Source of the DNA: Saprospiraceae bacterium
Lineage (GTDB): Bacteria > Bacteroidota > Bacteroidia > Chitinophagales > Saprospiraceae
Assembly: GCA_016717105.1 (NCBI GenBank)
Contig: JADKGF010000015.1
Coordinates: 1 to 64,000, forward strand
Direction of reading: 5' to 3'
Length of the DNA stretch: 64,000 nt
The position numbers and the translations under genes were made by a program. Shown in pieces: positions 11,701 to 22,343 of the stretch; positions within the stretch are counted from its first letter, which is position 1; every line of letters starts with the position of its first letter. Below the pieces are notes generated by a model, which was given only the letters and a program-made list of their open reading frames with translations, did not search any database and was not told where the DNA came from.

Positions 11701-13245
11701 ATGGACAGTAAAGAAGCAAAAGGAATAAAATCGGTTATAGCGGCCTCATCGGTCGGAACTATGATTGAATGGTATGACTTTTACATATTTGGTAGCCTTG
11801 CGCCAATAATTGCTACGAAATTTTTTCCACAGGATAATCCTACAGCGGCATTGTTGTCCACCTTGGCTACATTTGCTGCAGGATTTGTAGTGAGACCATT
11901 TGGTGCCCTGTTTTTCGGTAGGCTAGGAGATATAGTAGGCCGAAAATATACCTTTATGATGACCTTGTTATTAATGGGTGGCGCGACATTTTTGATAGGT
12001 TGTGTGCCTTCATACGAACAAATAGGATTTTTGGCTCCTATGATTGTGTTAATACTCCGATTACTTCAGGGTCTTGCACTCGGTGGCGAATATGGCGGTG
12101 CAGCAACCTATGTGGCAGAGCATAGTCCTGATAATGAACGGGGATTCTGGACATCTTGGATTCAAACCACGGCGACTTTGGGACTATTCGTATCGCTTAT
12201 TGTGATCATGATTACCAAAAAATCAATGGATGATGTTACCTTCAAAGATTGGGGATGGAGAATACCGTTTTGGGTATCAATCCTTATGGTTGGACTGTCA
12301 TATGTCATAAGACGTAAGATGCACGAATCACCACTTTTTGCGAAAGCTAAATCTGAAGGTAAAACTTCTACAAACCCAATCAAAGAAAGCTTTGGCCATA
12401 GGCTCAATTTTAAATATGTCCTTCTCGCATTATTAGGTGCCACCATGGGTCAAGGTGTTATTTGGTACACAGGTCACTATTATGCGATGAATTTCCTAAA
12501 GACCGATTGTAAAGTTGATAGCTTTATGGTAGAAGAAATCATGACATGGGCATTTGTATTTGGTACACCATTTTTTGTTGTGTTCGGCTGGTTGTCCGAT
12601 AAAATCGGTCGAAAACGCATCATGCTCGCAGGTATGTTGATTGCAATATTTTCATATTTCAGCATTTATAAAGCGATGTACAATACGGCTACAAATATCA
12701 ATAGAACAGAGATTGTAGAAAAATCTACTTCTGTGGATACGAAGGCTGCCGATACAAAAAATCCTTTGGATACCATCATTACCACAAAGATTCATAAGGA
12801 ATATACGGATGGAACTGTTTTTGACGAAACCATAAAGACAACGATCTTGGCTGATAAAACGCTGAAAGCACCACAGCCTAAAAAAGATGCGTCTAATAAA
12901 CTTCCTTCGGATGCATATTGGAAATTGATATTTTTAGTTTTTGTTCAAGTATTGTTTGTAACGATGGTTTATGGTCCTATTGCTGCTTTCTTGGTAGAAA
13001 TGTTCCCAGTAAAAATACGTTATACATCGATGTCTTTGCCATACCACATAGGAAATGGAGTTTTTGGTGGTTTGATGCCTGCTGTAGCAACTTATCTCAC
13101 TATCACAGCTAAAGGTACGGGAACTACTCCATTAAATCCGGATTGGTATCTACAAGGTATCTGGTATCCGATCATCATTGCGGGTGTTTGTTTTGTGATC
13201 GGTCTGTTCTATATTGATGGTTCAGATAATAGAATTGATGATTAA
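11701..13245 (+). CDS. MFS transporter of the metabolite:H+ symporter (MHS) family
   Basis: A 514-aa inner-membrane transporter. Hallmarks are GTMIEWYDFYIFG at the first helix, the loop motif GRLGDIVGRKY between helices 2 and 3, and LLQGLALGGEYGGAATYVAEH in helix 4, all typical of the MHS branch that imports proline, citrate, ketoglutarate and short carboxylates with protons. Residues of about 325-405 form a hydrophilic insertion rich in Asp, Lys and Thr between helices 8 and 9. The downstream acyl-CoA synthetases and sensor kinase suggest a short-chain carboxylate substrate, which is an inference. A small membrane protein follows after 27 bp. Confidence 0.88.
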   Translation: MDSKEAKGIKSVIAASSVGTMIEWYDFYIFGSLAPIIATKFFPQDNPTAALLSTLATFAAGFVVRPFGALFFGRLGDIVGRKYTFMMTLLLMGGATFLIGCVPSYEQIGFLAPMIVLILRLLQGLALGGEYGGAATYVAEHSPDNERGFWTSWIQTTATLGLFVSLIVIMITKKSMDDVTFKDWGWRIPFWVSILMVGLSYVIRRKMHESPLFAKAKSEGKTSTNPIKESFGHRLNFKYVLLALLGATMGQGVIWYTGHYYAMNFLKTDCKVDSFMVEEIMTWAFVFGTPFFVVFGWLSDKIGRKRIMLAGMLIAIFSYFSIYKAMYNTATNINRTEIVEKSTSVDTKAADTKNPLDTIITTKIHKEYTDGTVFDETIKTTILADKTLKAPQPKKDASNKLPSDAYWKLIFLVFVQVLFVTMVYGPIAAFLVEMFPVKIRYTSMSLPYHIGNGVFGGLMPAVATYLTITAKGTGTTPLNPDWYLQGIWYPIIIAGVCFVIGLFYIDGSDNRIDD

Positions 13246-13272
13246 ATTATTAAATAAATTAAATTTTGTAAA

Positions 13273-13500
13273 ATGAATTCAGTACGTAAATATTTAGGTG
13301 TTATTTGGATTGTTTTAGGATTGTTTGCAGGATATTTTAGCATTACATCTGTAGGATTACCCAAGTTCCAATCAGGATTAGCCGGTAATACCAGTGACAT
13401 GGTGTTTGGTATCATTATGCTGATTATTCTTACGCCAATTATTGTAGGTGCATTGTTGACATTTGGCTATTATGCAGTGACCGACGAGTACGATCAGTAA
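13273..13500 (+). CDS. Small two-helix membrane protein next to MFS transporter (DUF6814-like)
   Basis: A 75-aa protein with two hydrophobic segments (about residues 7-28 and 43-66), starting MNSVRKYLGVIWIVLG. It lies 27 bp behind the MFS gene and shares its transcript before the terminator at 13536-13573. It resembles a small Bacteroidota family that accompanies MHS transporters (recalled as DUF6814). It could be an accessory subunit of the transporter; its function is not known. Confidence 0.7.
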   Translation: MNSVRKYLGVIWIVLGLFAGYFSITSVGLPKFQSGLAGNTSDMVFGIIMLIILTPIIVGALLTFGYYAVTDEYDQ

Positions 13501-13535
13501 TATTTTGTTTCTTGTTATTTTGATGTGAATAATAG

Positions 13536-13573
13536 AGGTGAATGCTTGAGTTAAATCAGGTATTCACCTTTTT
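13536..13573 (+). terminator. Rho-independent terminator after the transporter pair
   Basis: A GGTGAAT/ATTCACC stem with a loop of about 18 nt is followed by TTTTT. It lies 36 bp after the small membrane-protein gene and would end the MFS transcript. Confidence 0.7.
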
Positions 13574-13739
13574 ACATTATTTTTGGTGAAATTTAATCTT
13601 TAAAAAACCTAATAAATCATTGTAAGGATACATGCTTTAAAACTAATCAATACATTATATAAAAAAATATCTAATTTAGCGTCTTTTAATTTTTTAAGTA
13701 AACTAAAAATATGGTTTTGGACATTATAGACTTAAAATT

Positions 13740-13931
13740 ATGATTCAAAAACGACGGGAATTAAGAATAGTTATGTTTGTATTGGGAATTTTCCTAATAA
13801 ATTTTCCTATGCTTTCTGTTTTTAATAAATCAATATTTGTTTTTGGTATTCCTTTGATTTTTTTCTACACATTTTTACTGTGGGCCATCATCATTTTTAT
13901 GACTTTCAGACTTTCAAAAAAGCAACATTGA
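13740..13931 (+). CDS. Small membrane protein preceding the SSS-kinase
   Basis: A 63-aa protein with two transmembrane segments (about 10-28 and 34-56) and a basic C-terminus (RLSKKQH). It ends one base before the ATG of the sensor kinase at 13933, so the two are co-transcribed and probably translationally coupled. Small two-helix proteins are known partners of sodium:solute symporters, which fits the symporter-like half of the kinase. No family was recognised with certainty. Confidence 0.6.
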   Translation: MIQKRRELRIVMFVLGIFLINFPMLSVFNKSIFVFGIPLIFFYTFLLWAIIIFMTFRLSKKQH

Positions 13932-13932
13932 C

Positions 13933-16662
13933 ATGGATGCTGGAATAGTCATTATAGTTTCTTTTAATTTACCTTATTCTGTTGTTTGGAGTGGCTATCT
14001 TTGGCAATAAGATGTCTAAATCCGGCAATAGTATTGTCAACAATCCGTATGTATATTCATTATCTTTGGCTGTATATTGCACCGTATGGACGTTTTACGG
14101 CAGTGTAGGCAGGGCTGCTGATACAGGATTAGGTTACGTACCAGTTTATTTAGGGCCAACGATCATGGCACCGATTTGGTATATGGTCATGCGCAAAATT
14201 ATATTGATATCCAAGCAATTGCGCGTCACATCCATCGCAGATTTTTTGTCATCAAGATATGGCAAAAGTACATTTATTGGTGCTATTACAACAATCATTT
14301 TAGTATTCGGAATTATTCCTTACATCAGTATCCAACTCAAAGCCATAGGTTATAGTTTTGATATTATCACAAATCAAGGCAAGGCCAATGGATTTTGGGA
14401 TTCATCTACTTTTTACAGAGATAAAGTCAATTATTTTGCCATTTTACTTGCTGTTTTTACCATTCTATTCGGAACGCGGAGCCTCGACCCAAATGAACGG
14501 CATGAAGGCCTTATCACTGCCATTGCACTTGAGTCTATTGTAAAATTAGTAGCTTTCCTTACAGGTGGCATTTTTGTTGTGTACTTTTTATATGACGGGT
14601 TAGAAGATGTTTTTCTTCAGGCATCCAAACATCCAGACACGGCAAAATTATTGACTTTAAATCCGAGTCCAGAAGCGGCTACAAATTGGTTTTGGGTATT
14701 GATCCTATCCGCAGTTTCTGTGATGTTTTTGCCTCGTCAATTTCACGTTTCTGTAGTAGAGAATACCAATGTTTCTTTTGTTCGTCAAGCTTCATGGCTT
14801 TTTCCTGTGTATTTATTTCTCATCAGTTTTTTTGTACTTCCCATTGCTATAGCCGGTAAATTGTCTCTGCCTGCAGGATCTGAACCCGATATGTATGTAC
14901 TGAGTTTGCCACTCTTATATGGACACGAATGGTTGGCTTTATTAGTGTATATTGGTGGTTTTTCGGCAGCAGCTAGTATGGTTGTAGTCTCTGTAATCTC
15001 ACTGAGTATCATGGTATCAAACAACTTAGTGATGCCATTACTCCTTAAAACCAGGTCGGCAGCTATCGAAGGATATGCCTTGCTATCAGACAGACTGTTA
15101 TTAATCAGACGAATAGTCATTATTATAATTTTGTTTTTGGCTTATGGATTTTATAAATCTGTGAGTAGCAATTTTCCTTTAGTATCTATCGGTTTGATAT
15201 CTTTTACTGCTATATTGCAATTAGCGCCAGCTGTTATTGGCGGAATTTATTGGTCCAGAGCCAATAAAAAAGGCGCCGTAGCAGGCTTAATTGCGGGATT
15301 CTTTATATGGTTTGTCACATTGCCATTACCTACATTAGCAGAAAGCGGTATTATTTCGAAGGATCTGGTGGAGCATGGTTATTTCTCGATTTCATGGCTG
15401 CGACCTTATGCACTTTTTGGATTAGAAAATATAGATCGAATCTCCAATGCTTGTATATGGAGTATGACTTTTAATTTGGGCTTATTTGTCATAGTGTCTA
15501 TTCTTTCTACTCAAGATGTAGATGAGCTCGCTCAAGGTGATATTTATGTAAATATCGAAAAATATTCCAATGCACCTGAACTGGAAGTTATCCATCGTGA
15601 AGCATCAGTTCAAAAACTTAAACAGCTATTGGTCAGGTACTTGGGTAGTGCAAAAACAAGGAATTTGCTCAAAACTTATGATGGTACACTTAGTGTGAAT
15701 AATGATGATAATGCGAGCCAAGAATTTATCAATTACGTCGAAAAAATACTTACAGGAGCCTTTGGTTCGGCATCTTCACGATTATTGCTGAGTACTGATA
15801 TTCGGCAGCAAAATGTGACTTTTGACCAGTTGAATGAATTGCTAAATCAAACCAAAGATATCCTAGAATATAGCCATGCATTGGAAGAAAAAACAGCCGA
15901 ACTCACCAAGACGACCCAAGAATTGGCAGAAGTAAATGCTCAATTGAAACAATTAGATGTACTTAAGGCTGAGTTCATTTCTACAGTTACCCACGAATTG
16001 CGTACGCCAATCACTGCCATTCGGTCATTTGCGCAAATGATGGCAAGAAAAGATGACATCGAGCCTGAAAAAAGAAGGAATTTCTGAACATTATACTCAA
16101 AGAATGTGATCGTATTAAGCGATTGATAAATCAAGTTTTGGAAGTTGAAAAGATTGATGCGGAGATTGTTACCACAGAAGATTATGCATCTTTGGACAGT
16201 ACGATCAAATTGGCCTTGAAGCGACTACAACCACAAATCGAAGATATGAAAGTGGATTTAATCTATCATGGAACATCTGAACCTGATATGATCAAACTTA
16301 ATGAAGATAAACTGCTTCAAGTTATGTTGAATCTGCTTTCGAATGCCCTTAAATTTTGTGCGCTGGAAAATGGCATCATTCGCATTGTGCTTAAAAATAA
16401 TGAAGAAGAAAGGAGTGCAATTTTGACGGTGTACAACAATGGGCAGTTTATTTCCAAAGAATTCCAACACACCATATTTGAAAAATTTACGCAAGTAAAG
16501 GATGGAAACCTCGCTAAACCTGAAGGAAGTGGACTGGGTTTGTATATAACTCGAAAATTTGTAGAACAGGCAGGCGGACGTGTGAGTTTTGTCTCTTCGG
16601 AAAATGAAGGGACTACTTTTTATTTGAATTTTCCTCTGTATGATGAGCAAAATGAGACATAA
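13933..16662 (+). CDS. Sensor histidine kinase with sodium:solute symporter module (CbrA/CrbS-like; two frameshifts)
   Basis: About 909 aa when two single-base shifts are repaired. One shift lies near 13965 (TTTCTTTT), joining the ATG at 13933 to the long frame; the other lies near 16079, where an A seems missing so that RRNF-stop becomes RRKFLNIILKECDRI. Residues of about 1-500 are a 13-helix SLC5/SSS transporter domain (NNPYVYSLSLAVYCTVWTFYG). Then comes a STAC-like linker (FGSASSRLLLS), a coiled coil, a HisKA domain with the phosphorylated His in THELRTP, and a HATPase domain with N-box NLLSNALKF and G-box GSGLGLYI. In this family the symporter half senses or carries a solute and drives autophosphorylation; relatives CrbS and CbrA control acetate and carbon use. 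The response regulator and acetyl-CoA synthetase directly downstream support an acetate switch. Confidence 0.88.
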
Positions 16663-16764
16663 TTTAACCATGCTAACATCGAGTTTTATTTTTTTTAATT
16701 ATGAATTCTATTTTGATTGCATTTATTCTTTACTTTGCAATTTATTATATTATATTGATATAAA

Positions 16765-17151
16765 ATGATGTCACAAGCTTCAAAAAGAATTTTGATTGTT
16801 GATGATGAACCAAATATTGTTTTGGCACTCAAGTATCTTATGGAAGATGTAGGGTTTGAAGTGCATTGTGCTTACAACGGAGAGTCTGCTGTCGATATGG
16901 CTTTAGAGTTGATACCTGATCTTATTATTCTGGACGTCATGATGCCAGGTCGAGATGGTTTTTCAGTTGCCAAATACATTCGAAATCAAGAAGAATTGGC
17001 ACACACCATTATTTTATTTCTCACTGCCAAAGGCACTTCTCAGGATAAAATGGAAGGTTATGATTCAGGTGCTGAAAGTTATATCGTCAAGCCTTTTGAC
17101 AATGATGAAATTGTCTTTAAAGTTCAGGAGGCTTTGGGTGTTAGCATTTAG
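16765..17151 (+). CDS. Single-domain response regulator (CheY-like)
   Basis: A 128-aa receiver domain and nothing else. The acidic pair is D13/D14, the phospho-acceptor is D57 in LIILDVMMPG, with T87 and K109 (SYIVKP) as the switch residues. There is no DNA-binding output domain, so it must act through a partner or as a phosphate sink. It follows the SSS-kinase gene by about 100 bp and precedes acs, making it the likely cognate partner. In the CrbS/R systems the regulator has a DNA-binding domain, so the output here must differ. Confidence 0.88.
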   Translation: MMSQASKRILIVDDEPNIVLALKYLMEDVGFEVHCAYNGESAVDMALELIPDLIILDVMMPGRDGFSVAKYIRNQEELAHTIILFLTAKGTSQDKMEGYDSGAESYIVKPFDNDEIVFKVQEALGVSI

Positions 17152-17314
17152 AAATAACTTAAGTTGTATTATAGTTTTTTAGCAATCCAAAATATATGAG
17201 ATATTTAAATGACTTTTGAAAAATAATTATTGGATTCATCGTTCTTTTTTGTAAACTGATGCATATTTCAAAAAAAACTAACGCTTTTATTATATCTATT
17301 AATCTATATATTTA

Positions 17315-17322
17315 TATATTTG
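17315..17322 (+). promoter_or_regulatory. -7 element of the acs promoter
   Basis: TATATTTG matches TAnnTTTG and lies 22 nt before the acs ATG. It gives acs its own promoter, separate from the regulator gene. No clear TTG was found at the expected distance. Confidence 0.55.
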
Positions 17323-17344
17323 TGAAAATAAATAAGGATGTACT

Positions 17345-19246
17345 ATGACTTTACAAATAAAATCAATCGAACAATATCACGAGGCTTATAAAAAAAGTGT
17401 CGAAGATCCAGAAGGCTTTTGGGCTGAACAAGCTGAAACTTTTACTTGGCATCAAAAATGGCATACAGTTCTGAAAAATGATTTCGTCACACCAGATGTA
17501 AGGTGGTTTGAAGGTGGTAAACTCAATATTACTGAAAACTGTCTTGATAGGCACATTGCCACCAAAGGTGATCAGACAGCAATAATTTGGGAAGCCAACG
17601 AAGCGAATGAGCGATCTCTTAAATATACATACAAAGAGCTCCTCGCCGAAGTCAATAAATGCGCAAATGCCCTTAAAGCACAAGGAGTCAAAAAAGGAGA
17701 CAGGATTTGTTTTTATATGCCGATGATACCACAGGTGGCTATTGCTATGTTGGCTTGTGCACGTATTGGTGCGATCCATTCGGTGGTATTTGCCGGATTT
17801 TCAGCCAATGCACTTGCGGATCGTATCAAGGATTCTGAGTGTAAAATGGTAATTTGTTCTGACTATAATAGACGTGGACCCAAAAATATTCCTGTCAAAG
17901 AAGTAGTAGATGAAGCAATTGCAATGGGTTGTGATTCAGTAGAAAAAGTATTGGTCTATCAGACGACTGGTGGTAAAGTGGAATGGAATGACAATCTTGA
18001 CCTTTGGTGGCACGAAACAGTAGATGGCATGAGCACGGAATGTGCAGCAGAGTCTATGGATGCGGAAGATATGTTGTTTATTCTATATACATCAGGCTCT
18101 ACAGGCAAGCCCAAAGGTGTAGTTCATACATGTGGTGGGTTCATGGTTTATACTTGCTATTCATTCAAAAATGTTTTTCAATATCAAGATGGAGATATAT
18201 ATTGGTGCACAGCAGATGTAGGATGGATCACTGGACATTCATATATTATTTATGGGCCACTTTTGGCAGGTGCGACTACGATGATGTTCGAAGGTGTACC
18301 TGGTCATCCAGATGCAGGTAGATTTTGGCATGTTTGCGAAAAACATCGAGTAAACCAATTTTATACTGCACCTACTGCCATAAGAGCACTCATGTCTGCT
18401 GGATGGCACGAACCAGAAAAATACGATCTCAGTTCGTTAAAAGTGATCGGTTCTGTAGGCGAACCTATAAATGAAGAAGCTTGGCATTGGTATGATGATA
18501 AAGTTGGAAGAGGACAAGCGCCTATTGTGGATACATGGTGGCAGACGGAGACGGGTGGTATTATGATAACGCCATTGCCTGGCATTACTGATGCGAAACC
18601 ATGTTTTGCTTCATATCCATTACCTGGAATCCAGCCATGTTTATTGGATGCTAGTGGCAATGAGTTGCATGGCAATGATGTCGAAGGACTTTTGTGCATA
18701 AAATACCCTTGGCCATCGATTTTAAGAACGACATATGGCGATCATGAGCGCTGTAGGACCAATTATTTTGCGGCATTTCACAATATGTATTTCACTGGTG
18801 ATGGTGCCAAAAGAGATGAAGATGGTCGTTACCGAATCATAGGGCGCGTGGATGATGTAATCAATGTTTCAGGTCATAGAATTGGTACTGCGGAAGTAGA
18901 AGATGCTATTGACCAACACTCAGGTGTCGTAGAATCAGCCGTGGTTGGTTATCCACATGATATCAAAGGGCAAGGCATTTATGCATATGTCAAACCGCAT
19001 CATGAAGTGGTAGATCAAGATCATTTCAGAAAGGAAATATTGGCTGTTGTGACCAAACATATCGGACCTATCGCCAAGCCTGACATGATACAGTTTGTGA
19101 CACAATTACCAAAGACCCGTTCAGGAAAAATCATGAGACGTATCCTCCGTAAGATCGCCGAAGGTCAGACTGATCAACTTGGTGATACCTCGACTTTGCT
19201 AAATCCCGAATGCGTAGAAGAATTGAAAGCAGGCGCACTTGTCTGA
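17345..19246 (+). CDS. acs: Acetyl-CoA synthetase (AMP-forming)
   Basis: A 633-aa enzyme converting acetate, ATP and CoA to acetyl-CoA, AMP and PPi. The P-loop-like YTSGSTGKPKGV lies at about residues 247-258, WWQTETGG at about 400, TGDGA near 484, and the conserved lysine in RSGK is K595, the residue acetylated in regulated Acs enzymes. The length is close to the usual 640-650. It is preceded by its own promoter and by the sensor kinase and response regulator, and followed after 37 bp by a second acyl-CoA synthetase. This places acetate assimilation under local two-component control, by inference. Confidence 0.93.
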   Translation: MTLQIKSIEQYHEAYKKSVEDPEGFWAEQAETFTWHQKWHTVLKNDFVTPDVRWFEGGKLNITENCLDRHIATKGDQTAIIWEANEANERSLKYTYKELLAEVNKCANALKAQGVKKGDRICFYMPMIPQVAIAMLACARIGAIHSVVFAGFSANALADRIKDSECKMVICSDYNRRGPKNIPVKEVVDEAIAMGCDSVEKVLVYQTTGGKVEWNDNLDLWWHETVDGMSTECAAESMDAEDMLFILYTSGSTGKPKGVVHTCGGFMVYTCYSFKNVFQYQDGDIYWCTADVGWITGHSYIIYGPLLAGATTMMFEGVPGHPDAGRFWHVCEKHRVNQFYTAPTAIRALMSAGWHEPEKYDLSSLKVIGSVGEPINEEAWHWYDDKVGRGQAPIVDTWWQTETGGIMITPLPGITDAKPCFASYPLPGIQPCLLDASGNELHGNDVEGLLCIKYPWPSILRTTYGDHERCRTNYFAAFHNMYFTGDGAKRDEDGRYRIIGRVDDVINVSGHRIGTAEVEDAIDQHSGVVESAVVGYPHDIKGQGIYAYVKPHHEVVDQDHFRKEILAVVTKHIGPIAKPDMIQFVTQLPKTRSGKIMRRILRKIAEGQTDQLGDTSTLLNPECVEELKAGALV

Positions 19247-19283
19247 TAATTCGTCATTTGTAATTCAACATTCATAATTAACC

Positions 19284-21162
19284 ATGTCTTACCCAATCAA
19301 ATACGACCACAGCATCTCTGAGAAAGAAGATTTCTGGCGTCAGGAAGCCCAAAAAATACATTGGTTTACATTTCCAGAGACTATACTGGACAAAGATGAT
19401 GATGATTTGTATCGATGGTTTTCAGGTGGCAAAATGAACACTTCCTATCTTGCCTTGGATGTACATGTCGAGCAGGGTAGAGGAGATCAGATAGCTTTGA
19501 TTTATGATTCTCCTGTTACAGGCGTTAAGAAGAAATTTACATATAAAGAATTATTGCATGAAGTTTCATTATTTGCAGGAGTATTGAAATCATTAGGTGT
19601 AGAAAAGGGCGACAGAATTGTCATCTATATGCCGATGGTGCCTGAAGCAGTCATAGGTATGCTTGCTTGTGCTAGAATTGGTGCTGTACACTCCGTAGTT
19701 TTTGGCGGATTTGCGGCGCACGAATTAGCAATAAGAATCAACGATGCTCGACCTAAATATATTCTCATGGCCAGTGGTGGGCAAAGAAATTGACAAAATC
19801 ATTCCATACAAACCAATAGTCAATGCTGGAATAAAAGAAGCGTATTTCAAACCTGAAGGTTGCATTGTGTTGCAGCGGGATTTTATACCTTGTGATTTGG
19901 TCGCAGATTATGACCTAGACTGGAAAACCTTGGTGTCGAAAGCAAGTCCCATGTCATATGAAATCATGGATGCCTGTGATCCACTTTATATTTTATATAC
20001 CTCTGGTACTACTGGTGCACCCAAGGGAATCGTTCGCGACAATGGTGGACATGCAGTGGCGCTCAACTCCAGTATGGAATATGTATATAATGCCGAACCT
20101 GGCAGTGTGTACTGGGCAGCATCAGATATTGGATGGGTTGTAGGGCATTCTTATATCGTGTATGCGCCATTGATTAGAGGTTGTACCACTGTTTTATTTG
20201 AAGGTAAACCAATAAAAACACCAGATGCTGGTACATTTTGGCGTGTGATAGAAGAATATAAAGTCAATACCTTCTTTACGGCACCTACTGCAATTCGCGC
20301 TATCAAAAAAGAAGATTTTGATGGGGAATTATTTCGCAAATACGATCTTACGTCACTTCGATATTTATTCCTTGCAGGAGAACGAACAGATGTAGCCACT
20401 TACGAATGGGCAAGTGCTATGTTGCAGCGACCAGTTATAGATCATTGGTGGCAAACTGAATCGGGATATCCTATGTTGGCAAATTTGGCAGGCGTAGGAT
20501 TGATACCTGTAAAGCCTGGTTCAGCGGGCAAGCCGATGTTTGGATTCGACATTAGAATATTGTCAGTGGATCATGATTTTATGCCACCCAATCAGGAAGG
20601 AGCTGTAGTTATCAAGTTGAAATTACCACCTGGATGTTTACCTGGGTTATGGAATGACAACGAACGATTCAAATCTTCATACTTGTCTGAATTCCCTGGA
20701 TATTATTTTTCTGGTGATGGCGGATATAGAGATGATGACGGCTATATTTATATCACAGGACGGATGGATGACGTGATCAATGTGGCAGGACACAGGCTTT
20801 CTACCAGTGAAATGGAAGAGATTGTGGCTGGACATTATGCGGTCGCTGAGTGTGCCGTAGTTGGTTGCCATGACGAGATGAAAGGTCAATTGCCAGTTGG
20901 TTTTGTGGTACTCAAACATAGTTATGACAAACAACCTGATCAAATATCACATGAACTTGTAGCCAAGGTGCGAGATACAATTGGTGCTGTCGCTGCATTT
21001 AAAACAGTACATTTTGTAGAGCGATTGCCAAAAACTAGGTCAGGTAAAATCTTACGCAAAATCATCAGAGCTATCGCAGATGAAGTTCCATATCAGGTAC
21101 CATCGACTATAGAAGACATGACAGTTTTGGATGAGATTAAATGGGTTTTGCACAAAAAATGA
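19284..21162 (+). CDS. prpE: Propionyl-CoA synthetase-like AMP-forming ligase (frameshift)
   Basis: About 625 aa if one shift is repaired near 19780, at a GGTGGGC where MASGGQRN-stop should continue as KEIDKIIPYKP. It is an ANL-family ligase closer to PrpE/ACSS3 than to Acs: HVEQGRGDQIALIYDSPVTG and MVPEAVIGMLACARIGAVHSV are characteristic. YTSGTTGAPKGI is the ATP loop, HWWQTESG the adenylate motif, SGDGGY follows, and TRSGK carries the catalytic lysine. It activates propionate or another short acid. It follows acs by 37 bp and probably shares its transcript, so two substrate ranges are served by one unit. The gene symbol is given by similarity only. Confidence 0.82.
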
Positions 21163-21252
21163 TGCTGTAATAAGGTAGTAAGCATATTATTTGCCTGAAT
21201 TTGGTTGATTAAACATCGTTTTGGTTTAATTTTGCATAAAATAAGGTGCAAA

Positions 21253-21849
21253 ATGAAATCTGTAAATAGTGCTGACGAATATTTTGATGGTTTGGATAAT
21301 TGGAAAGAAGAAGTCTTGCTTCTCCGATCAATCATCATCAATGCCGGTTTGACAGAAACGATCAAATGGGGCGGACCTTGTTATACTTGGGGCAAAGACA
21401 ATATAGTCGGTATTGCGGCTTTTAAGGGCTATGCTGGATTGTGGTTTTTCCAAGGTGGACTCTTGAAAGATGAAAAAAAATACCTCATGAATGCGCAAGA
21501 AGGAAAAACAAAAGCGATGCTACAATGGCGATTTACATCCAAAGAAGAAATTTTAAATGCACCAATAGCAGATTATATTTTTGAGTCTATAGAAAATTTT
21601 AAAAACGGCATAAAAATCAAACCGGTTCAAAAAGATAGGGCTTTCGAAGTTCCAACTGAATTATTGACCATTTTAGATCAAAATAGCGCATTAAGTGCTT
21701 GCTGGGACATGTTGTCATTATCTTGTAAGCGTGAATATGCCGAATATATTGCGGAAGCAAAAAGGCCCGAAACAAAACAAGCAAGATTAGAAAAAATCAT
21801 ACCCATGATGATGGACAGAAAGGGATTGAACGACAAGTATAAGAAATGA
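21253..21849 (+). CDS. DUF1801 / YdeI-family protein
   Basis: Predicted from the ATG at 21253, preceded by AAGGTG. The N-terminal half is a DUF1801-type domain (WGGPCYTW and GLWFFQGG) and the C-terminal half is a YdeI/OmpD-associated helical module (REYAEYIAEAKRPETKQARLEK). It is cytoplasmic with no signal peptide. The biochemical role of the family is not established. The stop is followed one base later by the ATG of a second YdeI-family gene, so the two form an operon. Confidence 0.8.
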   Translation: MKSVNSADEYFDGLDNWKEEVLLLRSIIINAGLTETIKWGGPCYTWGKDNIVGIAAFKGYAGLWFFQGGLLKDEKKYLMNAQEGKTKAMLQWRFTSKEEILNAPIADYIFESIENFKNGIKIKPVQKDRAFEVPTELLTILDQNSALSACWDMLSLSCKREYAEYIAEAKRPETKQARLEKIIPMMMDRKGLNDKYKK

Positions 21850-21850
21850 C

Positions 21851-22315
21851 ATGGAAACGCCTGTCGTCGATAAAATATACCTTTTAGAAAAATTTCCTGG
21901 TAAAGGTGGCTGGACCTTCGCCAGAATACCTGAAATCAAACCAGATATTAAGGCACCTTTTGGCTGGGTTAAAGTCAGTGGGACTATTGATAAATATAAT
22001 TTTGGAGTACTTCGGTTGATGCCTATGGGAAATGGAGAATTATTTTTTTCGGTCAATTCTGTAGTAAGGAAAGCCATTAAAAAACAAGATGGAGATACCG
22101 TTCATTTGATATTGTACAGAGTGACAGATATACAGACTATTCCAGATGAAGTTATTGACTGCTTGAAAGAAGATCCTGAGGCACTTGGAGCCTTCAATTT
22201 GTGGACAGAATCCCAAAAGCTTGAATTTGTTCGGTATGTTTACGATGCAAAAACGGAAACACAAAAAGCTGAACGATTGGTCGAGCTACTGGAAAGATTA
22301 CATCAAAGTTATTGA
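21851..22315 (+). CDS. DUF1905 / YdeI-family protein
   Basis: A 154-aa protein. The first 90 residues match the DUF1905 beta-barrel type (GWTFARIP, GWVKVSGTID and MGNGELFFSVN), and the tail is a YdeI-type helical segment (RYVYDAKTETQKAERLVELLERL). It overlaps the same operon as the preceding YdeI-family gene, with one base between them, so the products may act together. Function is unknown. Confidence 0.78.
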   Translation: METPVVDKIYLLEKFPGKGGWTFARIPEIKPDIKAPFGWVKVSGTIDKYNFGVLRLMPMGNGELFFSVNSVVRKAIKKQDGDTVHLILYRVTDIQTIPDEVIDCLKEDPEALGAFNLWTESQKLEFVRYVYDAKTETQKAERLVELLERLHQSY

Positions 22316-22343
22316 GTGGTTATCAAGGTGTTATCACACATAT

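Noticed and set aside
16075..16085. Programmed frameshift in the sensor kinase
   Set aside because: There is no slippery heptamer or stimulatory structure, and similar one-base breaks occur in many unrelated genes, so sequence error is more likely.
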